NCBI RefSeq assembly: GCF_900105455.1
Contig: NZ_FNSF01000008.1
Coordinates: 248,001-312,000 of the forward strand
DNA from: Tenacibaculum sp. MAR_2009_124
Lineage (GTDB): Bacteria; Bacteroidota; Bacteroidia; Flavobacteriales; Flavobacteriaceae
DNA: 64,000 nucleotides
Reading direction: 5' to 3'
Shown here: piece by piece, positions 43,045-51,778 of the stretch
Layout: the number at the start of each line of letters is the position of its first letter
Numbering within the stretch: the first letter of the stretch is position 1
The notes under the pieces: generated by a model
Databases searched by the model: none
What the model was told of the DNA's origin: nothing
Seen by the model: the letters and a program-made list of their open reading frames with translations, nothing else
Made by a program: the position numbers and the translations under genes

Positions 43045-43881
43045 TTATCCTTGAATTTCAATACTTATTGATTCTCCATCCTTACTACTTCTTCTACTTT
43101 TAAATCGTTCCATCATGTCCTTAGAATGTTTTTCAATGATCTCATCAAACTTAGATTGGGTTACTTTTTTACCTTTTTTAGGTTCCTTTATTTCAATTTT
43201 ATTGTCTGTGTTTAAAATGATCTCTGTACAAGCAATTGTTAACGTGCCATCTTGTATTTCCAATATTAATCCTGGTAATCCCCAAAACATTTCAGGTCCA
43301 TTATTTACTGGTATTTCCGGAGTATACCAAGCTACAGTTTCAATAGTTATCTTATCATTTTTTTCTTCTTTTTCACCATCAGTCATGCTGAATGACATTC
43401 TTGTTTCTTCTCTTGTTCTGGTTGCTTTATAACAAGTGTATTTACCAATATTTTTGGTTTCTCCGGAAAGCTTCCATCCATAATCTTCTAATTTATCATG
43501 AATTAAAAAACGTTTACCACTAATTTCAGTTTTATTGGCATAGCGCTTATCTTTCGTATTCTTATATAAAACATCCGTTCCTCCTCCGCTTCCAATAATT
43601 TGCACCTGAACACCGCTTGTACTTATTTGAGGTGATGACAACTGTTCATCTTGCTTGTAGGTAGATTCAGATTTATTGAAATTTAAAATAAAAGTCTTTT
43701 GAAATTGTTTCATAAGTTGCGCCTGCAATTGTTTCTGCATAGATGAATTAGGAGCTCCTTTACCATTATCGATTTTTAAATCAACCTTTCTATGAGTTTT
43801 ATACACTGCTTTTCCTTGAAACTTTTGTCCGAACATGGTTACTGTACTCAACAGTAACATCATTAAAATTTTAGTTTTCAT
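43045..43881 (-). CDS. GLPGLI-family protein 2
   Basis: 278 residues with signal peptide (MMLLLSTVTMFGQ). It shares the KYTCYKATR, VAWYTPEIPVNNGPEMFWGLPGLILEIQDG and EIILN core with the gene at 42077-42958, so the two are paralogues. It lacks the RG-rich tail and ends SIEIQG. Probably the first gene of the GLPGLI/GLPGLI/barrel unit, with the kinase gene divergent from it. Confidence 0.92.
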   Translation of the reverse strand: MKTKILMMLLLSTVTMFGQKFQGKAVYKTHRKVDLKIDNGKGAPNSSMQKQLQAQLMKQFQKTFILNFNKSESTYKQDEQLSSPQISTSGVQVQIIGSGGGTDVLYKNTKDKRYANKTEISGKRFLIHDKLEDYGWKLSGETKNIGKYTCYKATRTREETRMSFSMTDGEKEEKNDKITIETVAWYTPEIPVNNGPEMFWGLPGLILEIQDGTLTIACTEIILNTDNKIEIKEPKKGKKVTQSKFDEIIEKHSKDMMERFKSRRSSKDGESISIEIQG

Positions 43882-44001
43882 TAATTTGTCTTTTTATTTT
43901 ATTAGTCTTTCTTAATATTTCTATTTATTTAATTTAGTAATATTCCATCCGCTGTATTCTTCTATTGAATAACGTATTTCAAATGTTATGAATTAATCAT
44001 T

Positions 44002-44148
44002 TCAAGTTTTTCCTAAGAAATAATATTGAACTCCAATAATAAGTTGACAGTCTTCAAAACACACTTCTATATCATCCGTATTTCCGTCTTGAACATCTAT
44101 TAACTTCACCGTCAAGAACAACCACATTATTAAAGAAACATGTAACAT
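44002..44148 (-). CDS. possible 48-residue peptide or gene remnant
   Basis: ATG at 44148 opens a 48-codon frame: hydrophobic start (MLHVSLIMWLFLTVKL), then DVQDGNTDDIEVCFEDC, ending LIIGVQYYFLGKT. The end resembles a final barrel strand. No ribosome-binding signal or homology is recognised. It may be a relic or chance. Confidence 0.2.
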   Translation of the reverse strand: MLHVSLIMWLFLTVKLIDVQDGNTDDIEVCFEDCQLIIGVQYYFLGKT

Positions 44149-44206
44149 TGGAATTGTTTTTAAATATTCACTCTACAAAGATGTTTTATCTTATTATTGT
44201 TTTGAG

Positions 44207-44231
44207 TTAAGCAATGTTAACTAATGTTAAC
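44207..44231 (+). promoter_or_regulatory. candidate operator: three TTAA(C/G) repeats at 10-bp period
   Basis: TTAAG at 44207, TTAAC at 44217 and TTAAC at 44227, with CAATG and TAATG between. Tandem direct repeats one helical turn apart are the usual binding site of OmpR/PhoB-type regulators, and this pair encodes one. The repeats end 27 bp before the -7 element, a position suited to activation or autoregulation. Confidence 0.5.
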
Positions 44232-44258
44232 CAAGTTCATTTGTAGGTTTTTAGTAAG

Positions 44259-44266
44259 TATATTTG
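44259..44266 (+). promoter_or_regulatory. -7 element of the kinase-regulator operon
   Basis: A perfect TATATTTG ending 4 bases before the ATG at 44271. The mRNA would be leaderless. Confidence 0.6.
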
Positions 44267-44270
44267 AACT

Positions 44271-45878
44271 ATGAATAACAGAAAATACAATTGGATACTC
44301 TATTTAATTTCACTTACTATTGTTACCACAATAGCAGTCCAACTGTATTGGAACTATAAAAACTATAAACAAAACAAGCAGTATATCATTAACGAAATTC
44401 AAAAAAGCTTTGATAGTTCTATTGAAGAGTATTTTGCTAAACTAACCAAGGAAAGCTTGTATACTATTGTTCAACCTAAGAAAAAGAAGAAAAATTATTT
44501 ACCAAAAAGTTTTAATCTTGATTCTGTTCTCAAGTCCGTAACTCAAAACTCAAAATCTACAAAAGACAACCTTTCTTTTCAAATCTCTTCCTTAGAAATC
44601 GCTACCGATAATTCAGGTGAACTAAAAAAAATGGATTCTATTTTTTTCAATTCATTATTAGACGATGTTCATGCTAATTTAGGTAAAAAGAAACATCTCG
44701 AAAGTTCAACAAAAGATTCTAAAGAAGAGCAATTAATTATTAAAGAAAAAGCAAATGATATATTTCTTACCGATCCATTAGAAACTGAGGATATCAAAAT
44801 ATTTTCAGGTAAAAAAGCGAACGATAGTTTAAACTTAATAAAAGGGTTACAAACTATTTTTATCACAGTAAAAAATGACACATTAAATCACTCAAAAGTC
44901 GATTCAATATTATCACGTTCTTTATCAAAAAAAGGGATTAGCTCATCTTTCTATTTACATCATATAAAAAATGATTCTTTATTTTTTGATTCTAAAAAAA
45001 ATGAGCAGCCCAATTATAAACTTTCAGCAGACGCCAAATCAACATATTTGCAACTTGATGAAAAATTAACCGTATTTTATAGTAATCCAACTATAGAAAT
45101 ATTAAAAAGAAGTTCAATCGGAATATTATTATCATCAATTCTATCTCTAGCGGTAATCGCAAGTTTGTTTTATATGCTAAAAGTAATTAATAAGCAAAAG
45201 GAACTCGCCGAAATCAAAAATGATTTGATTAGCAATATTACGCATGAATTTAAAACTCCTATCACCACAGTCTCAACAGCTATTGAGGCAATCGATAATT
45301 TTAATATTATTAATGATAAAGAAAAGACGAAAAAATATCTATCAATTTCTTCTGTACAGCTGAAAAAATTACATCAAATGGTAGAAAAACTTTTAGAAAC
45401 AGCTACTTTAGACAGTGAAAAATTACTATTAAAAAAAGAAGAAGTAGATATCGTTGAACTCATTGAAAAAAACACAACTAAACATCAACTTATTTCAAAA
45501 AATAAAACCATTACTTTCTCTTCTAGCGTTAGTACTTGCTTCATGAAAATTGATTTGTTTCACTTTGAAAATGCAATTTCGAATTTAATTGATAATGCTG
45601 TTAAGTATGGAGGTGATGTTATTGAAATTAATATTAATAAAGTTCTTGATTCAATTGAAATAGCCATTGCCGATAATGGCAAGGGAATTGAAAAAAATCA
45701 ACAAGAAAAAATTTTCGACAAATTCTACAGAGTTCCTAAAGGGAATACTCACGATGTAAAAGGATTTGGAATTGGCCTCTTTTACACAAAAAAAATTATC
45801 GAAAAGCATCATGGTAATATCGCATTATCATCAAATACAAAACATACCATATTCAAAATAAATATTCCAAATGACTAA
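44271..45878 (+). CDS. sensor histidine kinase
   Basis: 535 residues. A membrane segment at about 9-28 is followed by a periplasmic domain of about 250 residues without recognised fold and a second membrane segment (SSIGILLSSILSLAVIASLFYM, about 282-303). The HisKA domain has ITHEFKTPITTVS (phospho-His), and the HATPase_c domain has NLIDNAVKYG, DNGKGIE and GFGIGLFY. It overlaps the response regulator gene by 8 bases, so they form a cognate pair. It is divergent from the two GLPGLI genes and the barrel gene, its likely targets. Confidence 0.93.
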   Translation: MNNRKYNWILYLISLTIVTTIAVQLYWNYKNYKQNKQYIINEIQKSFDSSIEEYFAKLTKESLYTIVQPKKKKKNYLPKSFNLDSVLKSVTQNSKSTKDNLSFQISSLEIATDNSGELKKMDSIFFNSLLDDVHANLGKKKHLESSTKDSKEEQLIIKEKANDIFLTDPLETEDIKIFSGKKANDSLNLIKGLQTIFITVKNDTLNHSKVDSILSRSLSKKGISSSFYLHHIKNDSLFFDSKKNEQPNYKLSADAKSTYLQLDEKLTVFYSNPTIEILKRSSIGILLSSILSLAVIASLFYMLKVINKQKELAEIKNDLISNITHEFKTPITTVSTAIEAIDNFNIINDKEKTKKYLSISSVQLKKLHQMVEKLLETATLDSEKLLLKKEEVDIVELIEKNTTKHQLISKNKTITFSSSVSTCFMKIDLFHFENAISNLIDNAVKYGGDVIEININKVLDSIEIAIADNGKGIEKNQQEKIFDKFYRVPKGNTHDVKGFGIGLFYTKKIIEKHHGNIALSSNTKHTIFKINIPND

Positions 45879-46551
45879 AAAGATTAAATTACTTTTAGCA
45901 GAGGATGAACCTAGCTTAGGGTTAATTGTCAAAGAAACATTAGAAACCAGAAATTTTGATGTTTCTTATGCCGATAACGGCAATGAAGCTATAGAGTTCT
46001 ATAAAAATGAAAAACCTGATATTTTGGTACTAGATGTAATGATGCCTAAAAAAGATGGATTTACAGTTGCTCAAGAAATTCGAGAAAACGACAAAACAAC
46101 TCCCATTATTTTTTTAACAGCCAAATCGCAAACAAAAGATGTTTTAGAAGGATTTAATTCAGGAGGCAACGATTATCTAAAAAAGCCCTTTTCAATGGAA
46201 GAGTTGATAGTAAGGATTAATGCTTTACTTAATAGAATATCTCTTAAAACCAATCATGAACAAATACCCTTAGGTGCTTACATTTTCAATTATACCAAAC
46301 AATTACTTATCTTAAATGATTCTTCCATATTTTTAACTCACAGGGAAGCTGAGCTGTTATTTCACCTCTATCAAAAAAAGAATGAAGTTCTTGATAGAAG
46401 CTATATTTTAAACAAACTATGGGGGAATGATGATTTCTTCAATGCCAGAAGCATGGATGTATTTATTTCAAAATTAAGAAAAAAGCTACAAGAAGATGTT
46501 AATGTACAGATTGTCAATATTAGAGGTTTTGGGTATAAATTGATTTGTTAA
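45871..46551 (+). CDS. OmpR-family response regulator
   Basis: 226 residues. The receiver domain has acidic residues in LLLAEDEPS, phospho-Asp in ILVLDVMMPKKDG and Lys in YLKKPFS. The C-terminal winged helix matches Trans_reg_C (LTHREAELLFHLYQKKNEVLDRSYIL ... MDVFISKLRKKLQ ... IRGFGYKL). Co-transcribed with the kinase. The direct repeats at 44207-44231 are a plausible binding site, which would give autoregulation. Confidence 0.95.
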   Translation: MTKKIKLLLAEDEPSLGLIVKETLETRNFDVSYADNGNEAIEFYKNEKPDILVLDVMMPKKDGFTVAQEIRENDKTTPIIFLTAKSQTKDVLEGFNSGGNDYLKKPFSMEELIVRINALLNRISLKTNHEQIPLGAYIFNYTKQLLILNDSSIFLTHREAELLFHLYQKKNEVLDRSYILNKLWGNDDFFNARSMDVFISKLRKKLQEDVNVQIVNIRGFGYKLIC

Positions 46552-46606
46552 ATCGTTTTCATTAATTATTTTTTTACGTAATTTTACGTTACGAAATTTG
46601 TAAATT

Positions 46607-47224
46607 ATGCATGTAGCTATTGCCGGAAATATCGGTGCAGGAAAAACAACATTAACAAAATTGCTAGCGAAACACTACAATTGGGAGCCTCATTTTGAAT
46701 CTGTTGATGAAAATCCATATCTTGATGATTTCTATGCTGAAATGGAACGTTGGTCTTTTAATTTACAAGTTTACTTCTTAAATAGTCGCTTCCGCCAAAT
46801 CTTAGAACTAAGAAAAACCGGTAAGAAAGTTATTCAAGATAGAACCATTTATGAAGATGCTCATATTTTCGCTCCTAACTTACATGCAATGGGTTTAATG
46901 ACAAATAGAGATTATAGCAACTATACTTCGTTATTTGAACTAATGGAAAACCTTGTTACACCACCAGATATATTAATATATTTACGCGCAAACATCTCTA
47001 CTTTAGTTGGTCAAATTCATAAACGTGGTAGAGAATATGAAAATTCTATTAGTATCGATTATTTAAGCAGATTAAATGAAAGATATGAAGCTTGGATTTC
47101 AACCTATAATAAAGGAAAACTTTTAATTATTGATGTTGATAATTTGGATTTCGTAGAAAACCAAGAAGATCTCGGCGCTATTATCGACAAGATCGATGCT
47201 CAGATAAATGGATTATTTCAATAG
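46607..47224 (+). CDS. deoxynucleoside kinase
   Basis: 205 residues of the dNK/dGK family: P-loop GNIGAGKTTLTKLLA at residues 6-20, the ExDENPYLDDFY segment, VIQDRTIYEDAHIF (DR[ST] motif) and an Arg-rich lid (KRGREYENSI). It salvages deoxynucleosides by phosphorylation. The base preference (dA/dG or dC/dT) is not readable. A GAAATTTG element ends 6 bases before the ATG. It is a single gene, convergent with the methyltransferase. Confidence 0.92.
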   Translation: MHVAIAGNIGAGKTTLTKLLAKHYNWEPHFESVDENPYLDDFYAEMERWSFNLQVYFLNSRFRQILELRKTGKKVIQDRTIYEDAHIFAPNLHAMGLMTNRDYSNYTSLFELMENLVTPPDILIYLRANISTLVGQIHKRGREYENSISIDYLSRLNERYEAWISTYNKGKLLIIDVDNLDFVENQEDLGAIIDKIDAQINGLFQ

Positions 47225-47246
47225 CCTAATTATTTTTAAAAACTAT

Positions 47247-47975
47247 TTAACGCCTTTTAAACTCACTTAACAAAATTGCGGTTGCCGTAGCTACATTAAG
47301 GCTTTCCGTTTCTTTTAAGTCCCCAAATCGAGGAATGGTTAACTGATTATTTATAATTGAATCTATTTCTTCGGTTATACCATTAGCTTCATTACCCATA
47401 ACCAAAATAGCTTTTTGAGGTAAAATTGAACCATATACACTTTCACCGTTCATATCGGCTGTATATTTGGGTAAATCTGAGTTCTTTAAAACTTCTGGCA
47501 AATCGGTATAACTAATACAAACCCTTGTTAAAGATCCCATAGTTGCTTGTACTACCTTTGAATTATAACAATCTACTGTGTTTTTTGAACAAAGTAAATT
47601 CTTAACACCAAACCAATCACATAATCTTATTATGGTTCCTAAATTCCCCGGATCATTAATTCCGTCAAGTACCACTGTAAAATCATTAATTATTGGCACA
47701 TCATTTTCGGGAATTTCAAAAAGAGCAAGCACTTTATTTGGTGCTTTCAACGTACTTATTTTTTTGAGTTCTGCTTCTGTAATTTGAGAAACAACAATCT
47801 CTTGGTCAAAAGTCATGGAATCATCCGTACAAAACACCTGATTCACAGTTAAATTTGAAGCCAATAACTCTTTTACCACTTTTATTCCTTCCGCAACAAA
47901 TAATTTATACTTTTGTCTATACTTTTTTTGTTGTAAACTAGTTATCAGTTTAATATTGTTTTTCGATAAGCTCAT
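47247..47975 (-). CDS. TrmH/SpoU-family RNA 2'-O-methyltransferase
   Basis: 242 residues. An N-terminal substrate-binding subdomain (LQQKKYRQKYKLFVAEGIKVVKELL) is followed by the SPOUT knot motifs VLDGINDPGNLGTIIRLCDWFG (motif 1), LVMGNEANGITEE (motif 2) and RFGDLKETESLNVATATAILLSEF (motif 3). It uses SAM to methylate ribose in rRNA or tRNA; the exact nucleotide is unknown. Divergent from tamL, whose promoter lies within the shared 71 bases. Confidence 0.92.
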   Translation of the reverse strand: MSLSKNNIKLITSLQQKKYRQKYKLFVAEGIKVVKELLASNLTVNQVFCTDDSMTFDQEIVVSQITEAELKKISTLKAPNKVLALFEIPENDVPIINDFTVVLDGINDPGNLGTIIRLCDWFGVKNLLCSKNTVDCYNSKVVQATMGSLTRVCISYTDLPEVLKNSDLPKYTADMNGESVYGSILPQKAILVMGNEANGITEEIDSIINNQLTIPRFGDLKETESLNVATATAILLSEFKRR

Positions 47976-48012
47976 TAAATAATATTTAACACTTTAACCC
48001 TCAAAAAAATAG

Positions 48013-48020
48013 TATTTTTG
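48013..48020 (+). promoter_or_regulatory. -7 element of tamL promoter
   Basis: TATTTTTG matches TAnnTTTG. It predicts a leader of about 20 bases. Confidence 0.6.
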
Positions 48021-48046
48021 ATTATTAAATTCTGGACGCTAAGTTA

Positions 48047-50530
48047 ATGAAAAAACTCTTTTTTTATTTTTTACTAATTATCGCATTAGTTGGTTGTAGT
48101 ACCATAAAATATGTTAGAGAAAGCGAACAACTTTTAGTTAAGAACACTATTTATGTAGATAGTGTAAAAACATCAAAAGAGGAGTTAAATGAGTTATTAA
48201 TTCAACGCCCAAATCAAAAAACATTTGGACTTCCTCTAGCTTTGTATTTTTATAACTTAGGGAATCCTGACGGTCCAAAAACTTCAGCTACTTGGGGTAA
48301 AAAACATCCTAAAACTTATAACTTCTTTAAAAGTGTTTTTTCTGAAAAGCAAAGTATTGCTGTTGCTAAATCAGCTATTGGTTTAAATAAATGGTTTTTA
48401 AATAGTGGGCAAGCACCAGTAATTATCAGCGATAAAAAAACAAATATTAGCCTACGAAATTTAAAAACACATTATCAAAATGAAGGATATTTTAAAACAA
48501 AAATTAAAGCAACAAAAGATTCATTATCCTTTAAAAAAGGAAGCTTAACATATCATATCCAGAAAGGACAGCCCCTTTTTCTTGACACGATTATCAAAGA
48601 TATTAAATCACCTGTTTTAGACTCTATATATAAACTCAGTAAAGAAAAAAGCTATCTTAAATCAAATCAACAGTACAAAGACATTGATTTTATTAATGAA
48701 GCTAAACGACTTACCAAATTGTTTAGAAACAATGGTATTTATCATTTTGACAAAAACGAAAGCATTGACTTTTATGTTGGAGATACCGCTTCATATAAAA
48801 CCAATGTTGAATTAGTTATAGCGGATAAAGTTGTTGAATCAAATGGAGAATATATTTCTAAACCGTACAAAGTTCAAACTATAAAAAACATTAATGTTTT
48901 TACAGACTATACTTACAGCAAAAAGGACAACTCAATAAACGACACTGCGACTTATAAAGGAGTTAAATTTTATGCCTTTAATAAGCTTAAATACAATCCT
49001 AAATTTCTATCGCAATCGCTGTTTATTAAACCAAACACTATTTATAGCGATACACTAAGAACTTTAACAAGAACTCACCTAAGGGGACTTAAAAACTTTA
49101 GAGCTACATCCATAAGATTCAGCGAAGTTAATGATCACGAATTAGAGGCCAATATCTTCCTGACCCCGACAGAAAAATACACACTTGGTTTTGACACCGA
49201 ATTATCTAGATCAAACATCCGTAATTTCGACATCTCTGGTAGATTTTCACTTACCAACAGAAATACATTTAAAGGCGCTGAAATTTTCAAAGTTTCAACT
49301 CATGGAGCCTATTTTAATGCAAATAATGGTCCTGGATGGGAATTAGGTGGAGACATTTCATTAGAAATTCCCCGATTCGTTGCTCCTTTTGGATTGCACA
49401 AATTCGTTCCTAAAAGAATGTTTCCAAAAACGAAGTTTTATGGAGGTATTAATATTCAGAAAAACATTGGTCTTGACCGACAAAATCTGAATATTGGAGT
49501 TGATTATAAATGGAAGTTTGATGCGACAAAAACCATTCAACTCGAATTATTGAACGCTCAATACATTCGAAATTTAAATGTCGATAATTACTTTTCTATT
49601 TATAGATCAGAATTTTTAAAGTTAGAAGAAATTTACAAGGATTTTTCAAATAGTGACTCCTTCCTAGACAATATTCCGAGTAACTACGAATCTATTAGAG
49701 ATTCATTGGATGAAATATTATTGAGTGATCAATATGCCGATACCAACCCTGCTTATTTTTTGACTGCTCTAAATATTGCCGAGCGATTAAACATTGTTAC
49801 CTCTGATTTCTTAATTCCTGAAATTGCTTATAGCTTTACCTATAACAATCAGAAAAATGTTAAAGATCAAGACTTTTCTTTCTTTAAAATTCGTGTTGCT
49901 AATTCAGGGAATATTATGGGTTTATTATCAAAAAACACCAATAATAACGATCAAAAAACTTTATTCAAAATTCCGATTGCTCAATACTTCAAAACAGATA
50001 TTGAATATAAAAAATACTGGAGTTTAGGAGGTAATTCCGTTTTAGCTCATAGAACCTTTTTAGGAGCCATTTTCACATATAACAATTCTGATGTTCCTTT
50101 CTCTAGAAGTTATTTCGCTGGAGGCTCTAATGATATTCGTGCTTGGAGAACCTATGCATTGGGACCTGGAACGAGACCACCAGCTTTAGAATATAATATT
50201 GGAAGTCTAAAATTCATCAGTAGCCTAGAATACCGTTTCGACCTAATCGGGTCTCTCAAAGGAGCTCTTTTTGTAGATAGTGGTAATATTTGGGATATTA
50301 CAGGCTCTAAATTCATTGATACCAATGCCAAATTCGATAGTTTGAAATCTCTTACAGATATTGCCGTTGGTGGTGGCTTTGGTATGAGATATGACTTCAA
50401 ATTTTTAATAGCGAGATTAGATTTAGGATTTAAAATGCATGAACCTTATCAGCCTCGAGCAGATCGTTGGTTTAGTAACTTTAACTTCCAAAGTTCTGTG
50501 TTAAACATTGGTATTAACTATCCGTTCTAA
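48047..50530 (+). CDS. tamL: TamL-type lipoprotein of the Omp85 family
   Basis: 827 residues. A lipoprotein signal (LLIIALVGC) precedes POTRA-like modules (about 25-350) and a 16-strand Omp85 barrel ending in NIGINYPF (C-terminal Phe). The family loop-6 motif is visible in SRSYFAGGSNDIRAWRTYALGPG near residue 695 and GGGFGMRYDF near 775. A lipidated Omp85 protein beside a TrmH-type gene fits TamL of Bacteroidota, which works with TamB in outer-membrane biogenesis. The name rests on the lipobox and context. Confidence 0.85.
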   Translation: MKKLFFYFLLIIALVGCSTIKYVRESEQLLVKNTIYVDSVKTSKEELNELLIQRPNQKTFGLPLALYFYNLGNPDGPKTSATWGKKHPKTYNFFKSVFSEKQSIAVAKSAIGLNKWFLNSGQAPVIISDKKTNISLRNLKTHYQNEGYFKTKIKATKDSLSFKKGSLTYHIQKGQPLFLDTIIKDIKSPVLDSIYKLSKEKSYLKSNQQYKDIDFINEAKRLTKLFRNNGIYHFDKNESIDFYVGDTASYKTNVELVIADKVVESNGEYISKPYKVQTIKNINVFTDYTYSKKDNSINDTATYKGVKFYAFNKLKYNPKFLSQSLFIKPNTIYSDTLRTLTRTHLRGLKNFRATSIRFSEVNDHELEANIFLTPTEKYTLGFDTELSRSNIRNFDISGRFSLTNRNTFKGAEIFKVSTHGAYFNANNGPGWELGGDISLEIPRFVAPFGLHKFVPKRMFPKTKFYGGINIQKNIGLDRQNLNIGVDYKWKFDATKTIQLELLNAQYIRNLNVDNYFSIYRSEFLKLEEIYKDFSNSDSFLDNIPSNYESIRDSLDEILLSDQYADTNPAYFLTALNIAERLNIVTSDFLIPEIAYSFTYNNQKNVKDQDFSFFKIRVANSGNIMGLLSKNTNNNDQKTLFKIPIAQYFKTDIEYKKYWSLGGNSVLAHRTFLGAIFTYNNSDVPFSRSYFAGGSNDIRAWRTYALGPGTRPPALEYNIGSLKFISSLEYRFDLIGSLKGALFVDSGNIWDITGSKFIDTNAKFDSLKSLTDIAVGGGFGMRYDFKFLIARLDLGFKMHEPYQPRADRWFSNFNFQSSVLNIGINYPF

Positions 50531-50576
50531 CAAAAACGTTGTAGTAAAAAATCCACTTTACTTTCTGAAAAAAGTG

Positions 50577-50584
50577 TAGATTTG
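50577..50584 (+). promoter_or_regulatory. -7 element of fbaA promoter
   Basis: TAGATTTG matches TAnnTTTG. It predicts a leader of about 30 bases. Confidence 0.65.
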
Positions 50585-50620
50585 TTACTTAATAATTGAC
50601 ATAAACTAAAACATAATACA

Positions 50621-51682
50621 ATGATTAAAGCTGGAGTTGCCACTGGTAAAGAGGTTCAAGAAATTTTCAAATTAGCTAAAGAAAAAAGCTTTGCGTTACC
50701 TGCAGTTAATGTTGTAGGTTCAAATACTATAAACGCAGTTTTGGAAGCTGCTAAAGAATTAAACTCACCAGTGATTATTCAGTTTTCAAATGGTGGAGCT
50801 CAATTTAATGCTGGTAAAGGTCTTTCTAATGAAGATCAAAAAGCCGCTATTGCAGGCGCTGTAGCAGGAGCTAAACACGTTCATTTATTAGCGGAAGCTT
50901 ATGGTATTCCTGTAATTTTACATACGGATCATGCTGCTAAGAAGTTACTTCCTTGGATTGATGGATTATTAGATGCTAGTGAAAAACACTTCGCTGAAAC
51001 TGGTAAATCTTTATATAGCTCTCACATGATTGACTTGAGTGAAGAGCCTATAGAGGAAAACATCGAAATTTGTAAAAAATACCTTGCTCGTATGAGTAAA
51101 ATGGGAATGACTTTAGAAATTGAATTAGGTATTACAGGTGGTGAAGAAGATGGTGTTGATAATAGCGATGTTGATGTTTCAAAACTATACACTCAACCAG
51201 AAGAAGTTGCTTATGCTTATGAAGAGTTAATGAAAGTAAGTGACCAATTTACAATTGCTGCAGCCTTTGGAAACGTTCATGGTGTTTATAAACCAGGTAA
51301 TGTTAAATTAACTCCGAAAATTTTAAAAAATTCTCAAGAATATATTTCTGAAAAATATAACGTTCCAAGTAATACTATTGACTTTGTATTCCATGGAGGA
51401 TCGGGTTCAACATTAGAAGAAATTCGTGAATCAATTGGTTATGGTGTGATTAAAATGAACATCGATACTGATTTACAATATGCTTTTACTGAAGGTATTC
51501 GTGATTATATGGCTGAAAAAGCAGATTACTTACAATCACAAATTGGAAACCCTGACGGAAGTGATATTCCAAACAAAAAATATTATGATCCAAGAAAGTG
51601 GGTTCGTGAAGGTGAACTAACTTTTAAAACTAGATTAAAACAAGCTTTTGAGGATTTAAACAATGTAAATACTTTATCGTAA
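50621..51682 (+). CDS. fbaA: class II fructose-bisphosphate aldolase
   Basis: 353 residues. A zinc-dependent aldolase of glycolysis and gluconeogenesis. Motifs are FALPAVNVVGSNTINAVLEAA, ILHTDHAAKKLLPW (zinc-binding His in HTDH), ELGITGGEEDGVDN (metal-binding Glu) and FHGGSGS with NIDTDLQYAF. The long class IIA form like E. coli FbaA. Triose-phosphates from the Leloir locus in this window would enter glycolysis through it. Confidence 0.97.
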   Translation: MIKAGVATGKEVQEIFKLAKEKSFALPAVNVVGSNTINAVLEAAKELNSPVIIQFSNGGAQFNAGKGLSNEDQKAAIAGAVAGAKHVHLLAEAYGIPVILHTDHAAKKLLPWIDGLLDASEKHFAETGKSLYSSHMIDLSEEPIEENIEICKKYLARMSKMGMTLEIELGITGGEEDGVDNSDVDVSKLYTQPEEVAYAYEELMKVSDQFTIAAAFGNVHGVYKPGNVKLTPKILKNSQEYISEKYNVPSNTIDFVFHGGSGSTLEEIRESIGYGVIKMNIDTDLQYAFTEGIRDYMAEKADYLQSQIGNPDGSDIPNKKYYDPRKWVREGELTFKTRLKQAFEDLNNVNTLS

Positions 51683-51710
51683 TTTTTTTTTTAGATATTT
51701 GCACCAGAAA

Positions 51711-51752
51711 AGTATGTGGCAAACGTAATTATTATTAAACTTGTCACATACT
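51711..51752 (+). promoter_or_regulatory. inverted repeat in the accD leader
   Basis: AGTATGTGGCAA (51711-51722) and TTGTCACATACT (51741-51752) pair in 11 of 12 positions around an 18-base spacer. A TAGATATTTG element lies just upstream, so the stem would form at or near the 5' end of the accD mRNA. It could equally be a protein operator. No known riboswitch resembles it. Confidence 0.4.
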
Positions 51753-51778
51753 ATAAACAAATAACTAAAGACTAATTT

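Larger units (their letters stand above)
43882..44270. other. intergenic region between the GLPGLI unit and the kinase pair
   Basis: 389 bases. It holds the TTAA-type direct repeats (44207-44231) and the kinase promoter at its right end, and a possible 48-codon minus-strand frame in its middle. No TAnnTTTG element was found for the minus-strand unit. Confidence 0.6.
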
